This document shows, piece after piece, positions 56,563 to 64,000 of a stretch of 64,000 bases of DNA. Source of the stretch: Pseudonocardia endophytica (GTDB lineage Bacteria > Actinomycetota > Actinomycetes > Mycobacteriales > Pseudonocardiaceae); the NCBI RefSeq assembly GCF_004339565.1, contig NZ_SMFZ01000001.1, positions 2,170,001 through 2,234,000 of the forward strand. Reading direction: 5' to 3'. Position 1 is the stretch's first letter, and every line of letters begins with the position of its first letter. A program made the position numbers and the translations under genes. The notes beneath the pieces are model-generated. The model saw only the letters and a list, made by a program, of their open reading frames with translations, was not told where the DNA came from and ran no database searches.

Positions 56563-56575
56563 GGCGGATCGGGCG

Positions 56576-56731
56576 TCAGAACCAGACTTTTCGTCCACCG
56601 ACCGGGCGACCGACGTTGCCCAGGATCAGGAACACCACTCCGATGATCAGCAGGATGCCGCCGATGTAGTAGAGGATCGACAGGCTGGTGAAATAGCCGA
56701 TCAGGAGCAGGATCAATCCGAGGATGATCAT
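56576..56731 (-). CDS. DUF6131 small membrane protein
   Basis: A protein of 51 residues with two hydrophobic helices (MIILGLILLLIGYF and ILYYIGGILLIIGVVFLIL) and the conserved C-terminal tail GRPVGGRKVWF seen in the actinobacterial DUF6131 family. Function is unknown. It is convergent with the BKACE gene and lies downstream of the kinase gene on the same strand, 100 bases away. Confidence 0.85.
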   Translation of the reverse strand: MIILGLILLLIGYFTSLSILYYIGGILLIIGVVFLILGNVGRPVGGRKVWF

Positions 56732-56831
56732 TTCGGGGGTCCTTCCGTAGCGAGGTGTTCCCGAAGTACCCCTGACGACGGGCCCGAAACGGTCCGTTCG
56801 GAGGAATCCGTCGCGCTCTGTCACGAAATGG

Positions 56832-59069
56832 TCACGTCGTCGGAAGGCGCGACTCCGCCGTCGTCGCGAGATCGGTGGCGGCACCGCAGGTGCGTTCCCT
56901 CTGCGCACCCGCGATCTGCACGGTCGTCGTGACGGTCTCGAGCCGGTCGTCCGGACCGGGGCCCTCCCGGTGCGCGACGGTCACCGAGCACGACGCCTGG
57001 TCGGCCTCGACGTAGGTCTTGTGGTCGGCGATCGGAGGGCCGTCCTCGCCCGCGATGCCGGTGCGCCGGGTCGTTCCGCCGAACGAGACCGAGGCGTAGC
57101 TGTCGGCGGTACCCCACGAGCAGGACCAGGACGCGTAGCCGGGGAACGGGGCCGCGCCGATGCCGGCACGCGCGAGCACGGCGGCGTCCAGCGTCCGGCA
57201 GGCGTCCGCGGTGGCCAGCGAGAAGCCCGCGTTGCGGTTCGGGTCGTAGCGCACCCCGTCGCGCTGCAGCGCCGCGACGGCCGAGTCGAGCGCCTGGTCG
57301 GCGAGGTCGCAGGGCGCGATCCCCGCGGTGAACGAGTAGGCGCGCAGCAGCACCTGGTTGCCGTCCGGCAGACCGATCGTGTGCTGGCACAGGCGCGCGT
57401 CGGCCCCGCTCGCGGCGTCGGTCCGGCCACGCTGGACGGTGAGGTCGCCGATCTGCTCCGAACCGCCGTCGGCGGGGACCCCACGGCTGTAGGACGCGGT
57501 GACCTGTGCGGGCTTCCCGTCCGACGCCGTGACGTCGGCGCGGCACCCGGACGGCGACACCCCGGCCGACGGCGCCACCGCGCCGAACCGGCCGAGCGCG
57601 GGCAGGTCGAGCAGCGTGCAGGGCTCGGCCGTCCGCGGGTCCCCGGAGATCGCCCGCGGCGACTCCGCGACCGGCGCCCCGTCCTCGCCCCCGGTCAGCG
57701 CGCGTATCCCGACGACGGCGGCCACCGTGAGCAGTGCCGCGACGACCAGCACGACGGCCAGGACCGCTCGCCGGTTCCGGCCGGGTGGCGCGACGGGATC
57801 CGGAGCGCGGTCCGGCCGGTCCTGCTCGACCGCGGACGGCCGTTCTGCCGCCGCCACCGACGCGTCCTGCGGGGCGACGCCCGCCGCGGCGGCGGGGACC
57901 TGTCCGTGCGGCGACCCGGAGCCCGACGGCCCGGCACCGCCGGGACCCGACGTGCCGGGACCGTGACCCGGTCCGGACGAGCCGGAACCGGAGGGGCCGA
58001 GGCCGGGCGGGCCCCCTGCGACGGGTCCGCCGGCGGACGCGCGCGGCTGGCGGCCGGACGGCGGGCCCTGTGGAGCAGGACCGCCTCCCCGCGATCCGGC
58101 CGGTCCGGCGGGGTGGCCGGGCGTCCCGCGGGCCGGAGAGCCGGGGCCGCGCGATCCGGGCGTGTGCGGCCCCGGCGAGCGTGACGGCCCTGCGGGCGGC
58201 GTCCACCCGGCGGGCGGCACCGCCGCGGGCCCACCGTCCACCTGGGACGCGACCGACTCCAGCCATCCGGCGACGGTGCCCGCGTCCGGCCGCCGCACCG
58301 GCTCGTCGGCCATCATCGCCATCAGCACCGGGACGAGCGGGCCGGCCTGCTCCGGAGGGCGGACCGGGTCGTTCGCCACCCGGTAGACCATCGCGCGGGG
58401 GTTCGACTGAACCCCGAACGGGCCGATGCCCTCGACCGCGGCGTACAGCGTCGCTCCCAGCGAGAACACGTCGGACGCGGGCGTCGCGTCCTCACCGCGC
58501 GCGACCTCGCGCGCCATGTAGGCGGGGGTGCCGGAGACCTGCCCGGTCGCGGTCAGCGTGGACTCGCCCTCGGCGTGCGAGATGCCGAAGTCGGTGAGCT
58601 TCGCCTCGCCGCCATCGCTGGCGATCAGGATGTTGCCGGGCTTGACGTCGCGGTGGGTGATCCCGCGCGCGTGCGCCGCGGCGAGCCCGCGGGCCACGGT
58701 CGCGCCGACCGCGGCCACGGTCCGGACGTCCAGTGCCGTGCGGCCCGCCGTCAGCTCGGCCAGGCTGCGCGACGGGAGGTACTCCAGGACGAGCCACACG
58801 TCGTCGTCGGAGACCTGGACGTCGTAGATCGCGACGACGTACGCGACGCCGCGCATCTGGGCGGCGTTGCGGGCCTCGCGCAGCGTGCGCTCGCGGGTCT
58901 CGGCGGCCAGCTCGTCGGGCAACGCGGCGTAGCTGACCCGCTTCAGCGCGACGGGCTGGTCGAGCACCAGGTCGCGGGCCTCGAACACGGTCCCCATGCC
59001 CCCGGCGGCGATCCGGCGCACGACCCGGTAGCGGTCGAACAGCACCGTCCCCGGCTCGGCAGCTGACAC
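56832..59069 (-). CDS. Transmembrane Ser/Thr protein kinase
   Basis: A PknB-type kinase of 745 residues. The kinase domain spans about residues 10-270: GGMG glycine loop, VALKRV lysine, HRDVKPGN catalytic loop, DFGIS and the APE-equivalent AREVARG. A long Pro/Gly/Ser-rich linker (about 280-420) leads to one membrane helix (AVLAVVLVVAALLTVAAVVG). The exported part (about 480-745) has eight or more cysteines in two DUF3558-like lobes rather than PASTA repeats, so its ligand is unlikely to be muropeptides. GTG 59069 has GGGGG seven bases upstream. Confidence 0.92.
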   Translation of the reverse strand: MSAAEPGTVLFDRYRVVRRIAAGGMGTVFEARDLVLDQPVALKRVSYAALPDELAAETRERTLREARNAAQMRGVAYVVAIYDVQVSDDDVWLVLEYLPSRSLAELTAGRTALDVRTVAAVGATVARGLAAAHARGITHRDVKPGNILIASDGGEAKLTDFGISHAEGESTLTATGQVSGTPAYMAREVARGEDATPASDVFSLGATLYAAVEGIGPFGVQSNPRAMVYRVANDPVRPPEQAGPLVPVLMAMMADEPVRRPDAGTVAGWLESVASQVDGGPAAVPPAGWTPPAGPSRSPGPHTPGSRGPGSPARGTPGHPAGPAGSRGGGPAPQGPPSGRQPRASAGGPVAGGPPGLGPSGSGSSGPGHGPGTSGPGGAGPSGSGSPHGQVPAAAAGVAPQDASVAAAERPSAVEQDRPDRAPDPVAPPGRNRRAVLAVVLVVAALLTVAAVVGIRALTGGEDGAPVAESPRAISGDPRTAEPCTLLDLPALGRFGAVAPSAGVSPSGCRADVTASDGKPAQVTASYSRGVPADGGSEQIGDLTVQRGRTDAASGADARLCQHTIGLPDGNQVLLRAYSFTAGIAPCDLADQALDSAVAALQRDGVRYDPNRNAGFSLATADACRTLDAAVLARAGIGAAPFPGYASWSCSWGTADSYASVSFGGTTRRTGIAGEDGPPIADHKTYVEADQASCSVTVAHREGPGPDDRLETVTTTVQIAGAQRERTCGAATDLATTAESRLPTT

Positions 59070-59129
59070 GGCGATCCCCCTGTGGTCGTCGCCGTGGATC
59101 CTAAGCGGGGGTGGCCCGGTAACCGGGCG

Positions 59130-59993
59130 TCACCCCACCCGCAGGTAGTGCATCCAGTAGCCCCGCTGGTCGCCGTAGTGCTCGGCCAGCCGGGTGAACT
59201 CGGTGGCGCGCACCGGGTAGCCGTACACCCGGGTCGCCGCGGCCAGCGCCTCCCGGTCGGGCTCGGCCCGCTCGGTCCGGCCGAGCCCGCGGATCATCAG
59301 GAACATCGACGACCACGGGCCGATGCCGGGCAGCCCGCGCAGCGCGGTGTCGACGGCGTCCTGGTCGCCGTGGCGCAGGAAGTCCTCGTCGAGCTCGGCC
59401 CAGCCGCGCAGCGCACCGGCGAGGAACCGGCCCTTCCGCTCGTTGCCGACCAGCTCGACGAGCTCCGCCTCGGTGAACCCGAGCAGCTGTTCCAGGTCCG
59501 GGAACGCGCGCAGGACCACGCCGTCGACCTCGACCTCGTTGCCGCACGCCGCGACGAGCGCGGCCTTGGCCCGGCGCGCGACCGGCATCGGGGTGCGCTG
59601 GCACAGCACGGCCCAGCAGAGCAGCTCCAGCGGGGAGCCGAACCGCACCTGGTGGTAGCCGTGCAGGCGCTCGACGACGGCGGCGAACGGCGGGTCGGTC
59701 GCCGCGCGGTCGTAGAGCGGGACGAGATCGTCGTCGAGACCGAACCGCTCGCGGATGCGGCCAGCGATCTCCTTGCGGGCCACGGGGTCCTCCGTCGACG
59801 GTTCGACCCGCAGGCCGTCGCCGGACGCGCGGATGCGGAGCCCGACCGTCCGCCCTGCCGCGCGGACGGCGTCGCGCAGCACGCCGTCGTCGACGTCCTG
59901 CTCGCCGCGCGTGGCCGGGAACGCGCAGACGAAACCGAGGCCCTTGGCGAAGTCGAACGGGGGTGTGGCCGGGAGGTCGATGGGGTTGCTCAT
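59130..59993 (-). CDS. AlkA-like DNA-3-methyladenine glycosylase
   Basis: A helix-hairpin-helix base-excision protein of 287 residues. The HhH motif GLPGIGPWSSMFLMIRGLG is near residue 215, and an N-terminal AlkA-type domain is present. The family's catalytic Asp normally follows the hairpin by about 15-20 residues; the nearest here is in AEPDREAL, so its identity is uncertain. It starts 20 bases after the ROK gene and is probably co-transcribed with it, a functionally odd pairing. Confidence 0.82.
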   Translation of the reverse strand: MSNPIDLPATPPFDFAKGLGFVCAFPATRGEQDVDDGVLRDAVRAAGRTVGLRIRASGDGLRVEPSTEDPVARKEIAGRIRERFGLDDDLVPLYDRAATDPPFAAVVERLHGYHQVRFGSPLELLCWAVLCQRTPMPVARRAKAALVAACGNEVEVDGVVLRAFPDLEQLLGFTEAELVELVGNERKGRFLAGALRGWAELDEDFLRHGDQDAVDTALRGLPGIGPWSSMFLMIRGLGRTERAEPDREALAAATRVYGYPVRATEFTRLAEHYGDQRGYWMHYLRVG

Positions 59994-60013
59994 GGAGGGA
60001 GCGTCCACCCGAA

Positions 60014-61189
60014 TCACGACACCGACTGTCGTGATTCGTCGAACGTCGCCAGACCGGCCGCCGACGTCGCCCCGTCCAGCGCGACGGCAGCGGCGCCGAC
60101 CAGCGGCGCGTCGGGACCGTGCACGGCGTCGCGCACCGGCACCCCCGGCTCCCGGTGCATCGACATCAGCCCGGCGCCGTAGGCGACCCCGAACGCGTCC
60201 GGGGCGGCCGCGCGCATCGCCGGTCCGAGCCCGCCGATCACCAGGACGTCCGGGTCGTGCGCGTTGACCAGCCCGGCCGCACCGCGCCCGAGCCGGGACG
60301 CGACGTCCTCGGCCGCCGCACGCGCGTCCGGGTCCCGGCCGGCGCGCTCCAGCACGGCGAGCGCGTGCCCGGACGGGTCGTCGGCGTCCGGCTCTCCGAG
60401 CAGCCGCGCGAACACACCGGCCCCCACGCCGGTGCCCCAGCACCCGCGCGCACCGCAGGCGCACACCACGTCCGGATCCCCGAACGGCAGGTGCCCGAAC
60501 TCGCCGGACGCGCCGCGGGCACCGGCCAGCGGGCGCCCGTCGACGACGAGCACGCCGCCGATGCCGACCTCGACGGTCACGAACACGGCCGTCCCCGCGC
60601 CGACGGCCGCGCCGGTCCGGACCTCGGCGACGCCGGCCAGCGTGGCGTCGTTGCCGAGCGACACCGGGACGTCGAACGCATCGGTCAGCAGCTGCGGGTC
60701 GGACGGCAGCCACACGCGGTCGGTCGGCCGCGGGTCGCCGGTGGCCACCGTGGCCGCGACCGCGATCCCGACGGCGACGACCGGCCCGGGCGCCTGCGCC
60801 TCCATCTCGCCCACGACCGTCGCCAGCCCGGCCACGACGTCGTCGGGATCGCGGCGGCGGTAGCGACCGGACCGCACCGGCCCCGGACGGCCGTCCAGTC
60901 CGGTGACCGCGCACCGCCAGCCCTCGTAGCGCAGGTCGACGGCCACCACGCACGGCCCGTCCGGAGCCGGGCCCAGCGCCGTCGTCGGCCGCCCGCGCCC
61001 GGTCGCCGGAGCCCTGCTCTCCGCGACCCAGCCGAGCTCGCGCAACCGCGTGGTGATCTCCGTCGCGGACCCGCTCGCGAGGGACAGCCGCCGCGCCAGC
61101 TCGACGCGCGTGATTCCGGGCTCGCGCCGCACCTCGGCCAGCACCTCGGCCGCGGCACGCCACCGGTCCACGGCAGCCCGTCCGGACAT
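60014..61189 (-). CDS. ROK-family transcriptional repressor
   Basis: A protein of 391 residues with an N-terminal winged helix (GITRVELARRLSLASGSATE near residue 27) and a ROK sugar-kinase-like domain (VVAVDLRYEGWRCAV, SLGNDATLAGVAEV, then GASGEFGHLPFG). The zinc cysteines are in DVVCACGARGCWG near residue 255, matching the ROK consensus CxCGxxGC. ATG 61189 has GGGGAG upstream; ATG 61219 is possible but lies in the -35 box of the divergent MFS gene. It probably represses that exporter gene. Confidence 0.87.
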   Translation of the reverse strand: MSGRAAVDRWRAAAEVLAEVRREPGITRVELARRLSLASGSATEITTRLRELGWVAESRAPATGRGRPTTALGPAPDGPCVVAVDLRYEGWRCAVTGLDGRPGPVRSGRYRRRDPDDVVAGLATVVGEMEAQAPGPVVAVGIAVAATVATGDPRPTDRVWLPSDPQLLTDAFDVPVSLGNDATLAGVAEVRTGAAVGAGTAVFVTVEVGIGGVLVVDGRPLAGARGASGEFGHLPFGDPDVVCACGARGCWGTGVGAGVFARLLGEPDADDPSGHALAVLERAGRDPDARAAAEDVASRLGRGAAGLVNAHDPDVLVIGGLGPAMRAAAPDAFGVAYGAGLMSMHREPGVPVRDAVHGPDAPLVGAAAVALDGATSAAGLATFDESRQSVS

Positions 61190-61218
61190 CGCGCTCCCCA
61201 CATCTGACGACAACGTCA

Positions 61219-61249
61219 TTGACAATCCGTGCCGGTCGAATCTTATCCT
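61219..61249 (+). promoter_or_regulatory. MFS gene promoter
   Basis: A consensus -35 TTGACA (61219-61224) and TATCCT (61244-61249) with a 19-base spacer end nine bases before the MFS ATG, giving a very short leader. The divergent ROK gene starts 30 bases to the left. Confidence 0.6.
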
Positions 61250-61258
61250 CGTGGCACG

Positions 61259-62497
61259 ATGAAAAACCGTTCCGTGCCCCCAGCCATGGCGCTCGCCGTA
61301 CTCGCCCTCGGCGGGTTCGCCATCGGAACCACCGAGTTCGCCTCGATGGGCCTCCTCCCCGACTTCGCCTCCGACCTCGGTGTGTCCGTTCCGACCGCGG
61401 GCTCGGCGATCAGCGCGTACGCGCTCGGCGTCGTCGTCGGCGCCCCGCTGCTCGCGATCCTCGGCGCCCGCTGGCCGCGCAAGCGTCTCGTACTCGTGCT
61501 GGCCGGAGCGCTGGCGGTCGCGAACGCGTCGTCCGCGGTCGCGCCGACGTTCGACGCGTTCCTGGTCACCCGGTTCCTGTCCGGTCTGCCGCACGGCGCC
61601 TACTTCGGCACGGCCGCCGTGCTCGGCGCGTCCCTGCTGCCGCACGCGCAACGGGCCCGCGCGATCGCCACCACGCTGTCCGGGCTGATGATCGCGAACA
61701 TCGCCGGCGTGCCGCTCGCGACCTGGCTCGGCCAGACCGTCGGCTGGCAGGCCGCCTACCTGGGTGTCGCCCTGATCGCCCTGGTCACGGTCGTCGCGAT
61801 CGCCCTGCTCGTCCCCGACGTCCGCGACGCGCGCCCCCGGTCGATCCGCGGGGAGCTGTCCGCGCTGCGACGCCCGCAGGTGTGGCTGACGTGCCTCGTG
61901 ATCGCGTCCGGGTTCGGCGGCACGTTCGCGATGTTCAGCTACATCACGCCGACGCTGACCGAGGTCACCGGGTTCGCGGCGTCGAGCGTCCCGATCGTCC
62001 TGGCGATCTTCGGCGTCGGCATGACGATCGGGAACTTCGTCGGCGGGCGGATGGCCGAGAAGGCACCGACCCGCACGATCGCGGGCGGGATGGTCGCGAC
62101 GTCGCTGTGCCTGTTCGGGTTCGCACTGTTCGCGCACGTCGCGTTCGCGGCCGTCGCGCTGCTCGTCGTGATGGCGATCTGCGGGCTCGGAGCGTCCCCG
62201 GCGCTGAACACCCGCCTGATGGACGCGGCCCCGGACGGCCCGACGCTCGGTGCGGCGCTGCACCACTCGGCGTTCAACGCGGCCAACGCGCTCGGTGCGG
62301 CGATCGGTGGCGCGGTGCTCGCCGCCGGACTGGGCTGGACCGCGCCCGCGGCCGTCGGTGGCGTGATCCCGCTGGTCGGGCTCGTCGCGCTGGCCGCCGC
62401 GGTGTACGTCGAGCGGCGGTCCGGCGGCCTGGCACCGGAGCGACGGGTCAGCGCAGCGCGTCCCGCGCGTCCATCGGAGCGAACCCCAGCAGGGTGA
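61259..62497 (+). CDS. MFS exporter, AraJ/arabinose-efflux type
   Basis: A 12-helix drug:proton antiporter-like transporter of 412 residues (DHA1 family). The opening LALGGFAIGTTEFASMGLLP near residue 12 is diagnostic of the AraJ/YdhP/SotB group; further markers are SAYALGVVVGAP (residue 50), RFLSGLPHGAYFGTAAVLG (about 105) and HHSAFNAANALGAAIGG (about 337). ATG 61259 follows a good promoter. The ROK neighbour suggests that a sugar or sugar-like inducer controls export. Confidence 0.9.
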   Translation: MKNRSVPPAMALAVLALGGFAIGTTEFASMGLLPDFASDLGVSVPTAGSAISAYALGVVVGAPLLAILGARWPRKRLVLVLAGALAVANASSAVAPTFDAFLVTRFLSGLPHGAYFGTAAVLGASLLPHAQRARAIATTLSGLMIANIAGVPLATWLGQTVGWQAAYLGVALIALVTVVAIALLVPDVRDARPRSIRGELSALRRPQVWLTCLVIASGFGGTFAMFSYITPTLTEVTGFAASSVPIVLAIFGVGMTIGNFVGGRMAEKAPTRTIAGGMVATSLCLFGFALFAHVAFAAVALLVVMAICGLGASPALNTRLMDAAPDGPTLGAALHHSAFNAANALGAAIGGAVLAAGLGWTAPAAVGGVIPLVGLVALAAAVYVERRSGGLAPERRVSAARPARPSERTPAG

Positions 62498-62581
62498 GCC
62501 CGCGCCGGTACCCGGTGGACCCGGCCGCCGCGCCGCTCGGCGGCGCGGCGGTCCGCGACGTCGCGCGGCCTCGTCGGACGG

Positions 62582-63544
62582 TCATCGCGCCGATGCGTCG
62601 CTCAGCGCCGTCAGCTCGTCCGGGGCCAGCTTGAGATCCATCGACGGCAGGATCGCACGCAGCTGGTCGAGCGTGCGTGCGCTGGCGATCGGGGCCGCGA
62701 CGGTCGGCTGCGCGGCCAGCCAGGCGAGCGACACGGAGGCGACCGGCACGTCGTGCGCGGCGGAGACCTCGTCGAGCACGCCGAGCACGCGCTCGCCGCG
62801 GGCGTCCAGATAGGACCGGGCGCCCTCGGCACGTGCGGCGGCCATCCGTCCGGACGTGACGCCCGAGTCGACGTCGCCGCCGCCCGGCCGGTACTTGCCG
62901 GTCAGGAACCCCTTGGCCAGGCCGAAGTACGGGAAGCAGGACAGGTTCTCGGTCTCGACGAGCAGCGCATGGTCGCTCTCGTAGTCGCGCTCCATCAGGT
63001 TGTAGTGCGGCTGGACGGCGTCGAACCGGGCCAGCCCGTCGCGACCGGAGATCTTCAGCGCGGACCGCAGCCGATCGGCGTCGAAGTTGGACGCGGCGAT
63101 CGCGCGGACCTTCCCGGCACGCACCAGCTCGTCGAACGCCGCGAGGTACTCCTCCTGCGGGGTGTCCGGGTCGTCGGCGTGCGCGTAGTAGAGGTCGATG
63201 CGGTCGGTCCGCAGCCGGCGCAGCGAGTCCTCGGCCGCGGCGACGATGTTCTCCCTGGCGAGCCCGGTCCGGCCGGGCAGCTTCCCGACCTTCGTCGCGA
63301 CGACGACCCGGTCCCGGGTGTCGCGATCGGCGAGCCAGTTCCCGATGATCGTCTCGGACTCGCCGCCGGAGTTGCCCTCCGCTGCGGCCATGTACGAGTC
63401 GGACGTGTCCACCATGGACCCGCCCGAGTCGAGGAACGCGTCCAGCAGCGCGAACGAGGTCGGCTCGTCGGCCGTCCAGCCGAACACGTTCGTGCCGAGG
63501 CACAGTCCGGAGACCTCGAGGTCGCTGCGTCCGATCGTCGTCAT
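62582..63544 (-). CDS. Aldo/keto reductase
   Basis: An NADPH-dependent oxidoreductase of 320 residues in a TIM barrel. The catalytic set is Asp and Tyr in VDTSDSYMA near residue 46, Lys in VVVATKVGKL near 83 and His in LYYAHADDPDT near 120. The cofactor end has the usual ASARTLDQL near residue 290. It resembles AKR families annotated as oxidoreductases of sugars and keto compounds. The end faces the convergent MFS gene. Confidence 0.9.
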   Translation of the reverse strand: MTTIGRSDLEVSGLCLGTNVFGWTADEPTSFALLDAFLDSGGSMVDTSDSYMAAAEGNSGGESETIIGNWLADRDTRDRVVVATKVGKLPGRTGLARENIVAAAEDSLRRLRTDRIDLYYAHADDPDTPQEEYLAAFDELVRAGKVRAIAASNFDADRLRSALKISGRDGLARFDAVQPHYNLMERDYESDHALLVETENLSCFPYFGLAKGFLTGKYRPGGGDVDSGVTSGRMAAARAEGARSYLDARGERVLGVLDEVSAAHDVPVASVSLAWLAAQPTVAAPIASARTLDQLRAILPSMDLKLAPDELTALSDASAR

Positions 63545-63614
63545 GAGGTGCGGTTACCCGGATCACCTGCGCCGCATGTGTCGATCACGTCACGAGCGTG
63601 CGCGCCGGCCGACC

Positions 63615-64000
63615 TCACGCCAGGGCGGAGGCCAGCAGCGCGAACGCGGCGACGATCACGGCGACGCGGACGTGGTGGAAGCGGTCCCATCGGTGGATCT
63701 GGTCCTTCCAGTCCTCCGGCCGGTTCTCGGCGGTCCAGGTCTTGCTCCGGTTGTTGATCGGGACGAGCAGCAGCACCGACATGACCACGCTCACGATCAG
63801 CAGCCCTGCGGCGACGGCGACGAGTCCGGTGCCGGGTCGGGACCACGCCGCGACGACCCAGATCGCGCTCAGGACCAGCGAACCGACATACCAGAACGGC
63901 ATGAGCGCGCCGAGCATCCGGCCGCCGTGGGCGCGGCCGAGCTGGCCGCTGTCGGCCGGGAGCCCGTCGAGAATCGGGTTGAGGACGAAGGCGACGGCGA
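63615..64000 (-). CDS. DUF1772 membrane protein, partial (N-terminus outside window)
   Basis: The frame is open from the right edge to the stop at 63615, giving 128 visible residues, so the start lies outside. After AFVLNPILDGLPADSGQLGR, three membrane helices are visible (ALMPFWYVGSLVLSAIWVVA, VAVAAGLLIVSVVMSVLLLV, VRVAVIVAAFALLASAL) and a polar loop PINNRSKTWTAENRP with the conserved NxxxxxW pattern of the DUF1772/anthrone oxygenase-like family. Function is unknown. A start inside the window at 63917 would lose the first conserved segment. Confidence 0.8.
   Translation of the reverse strand, partial: AVAFVLNPILDGLPADSGQLGRAHGGRMLGALMPFWYVGSLVLSAIWVVAAWSRPGTGLVAVAAGLLIVSVVMSVLLLVPINNRSKTWTAENRPEDWKDQIHRWDRFHHVRVAVIVAAFALLASALA

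Overview
The window looks like chromosomal DNA of a very high-GC actinobacterium, most like Pseudonocardia or a related Pseudonocardiaceae. The grounds are many GTG starts, leaderless genes with a TAnnnT box 6-7 bases before the start codon (mec, dinG, pncB, the PIG-L deacetylase), the mec-cysO-cysM route to cysteine, clpS next to a DUF2017 gene, a SerB with tandem ACT domains, DUF3558-type exported domains and a DUF6131 protein. The genus is inferred from gene content; no rRNA or tRNA gene was seen.

Layout. 1-1116: 5' part of a Gln/Asn-rich tandem-repeat protein running off the left edge. 1367-5098: cysM-cysO-mec, a three-gene set with an exported DUF3558-like lipoprotein, and an AHSA1/SRPBCC protein. 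5253-8010: DUF2017-clpS divergent from pncB-pncA (NAD salvage). 8065-8500: a ~92-bp tandem hairpin array between convergent genes. 8506-17312: housekeeping genes (acyl-CoA thioesterase, dinG helicase, ohr, PTH2-like protein, serB, ctaD, PIG-L deacetylase).

17338-24676: aerobic benzoyl-CoA module. A MoxR-type AAA+/VWA fusion is divergent from benzoate-CoA ligase, a GNAT protein, boxC and boxB; no boxA or boxD is present. After a two-gene membrane cassette comes a full nicotinate degradation module (26452-36950): a MarR regulator; nicC, a transporter, a three-subunit FAD/molybdopterin/[2Fe-2S] hydroxylase, nicF and nicD in one overlapping operon; and convergent nicX-nicE. Expected order: nicotinate to 6-hydroxynicotinate (hydroxylase), 2,5-dihydroxypyridine (NicC), N-formylmaleamate (NicX), maleamate (NicD), maleate (NicF), fumarate (NicE). 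Both nic promoters carry the same 22-bp operator-like block at the same distance from the same -35 box. A ~53-bp hairpin repeat marks the module boundaries, with a fourth copy at 52183.

37223-64000: mixed accessory and housekeeping genes. These include a secreted peptidase-like hydrolase, a UGT-type glycosyltransferase, an ECF sigma factor coupled to a two-domain VOC protein, an XRE regulator beside a truncated SDR remnant, a CopB-type P-type ATPase behind a CsoR-like operator, a LacI/GH13 pair, a TetR/SDR pair, an amidase/BKACE pair, a Ser/Thr kinase, an AlkA-like glycosylase, a ROK repressor divergent from an MFS exporter, an aldo/keto reductase and a DUF1772 protein cut by the right edge.
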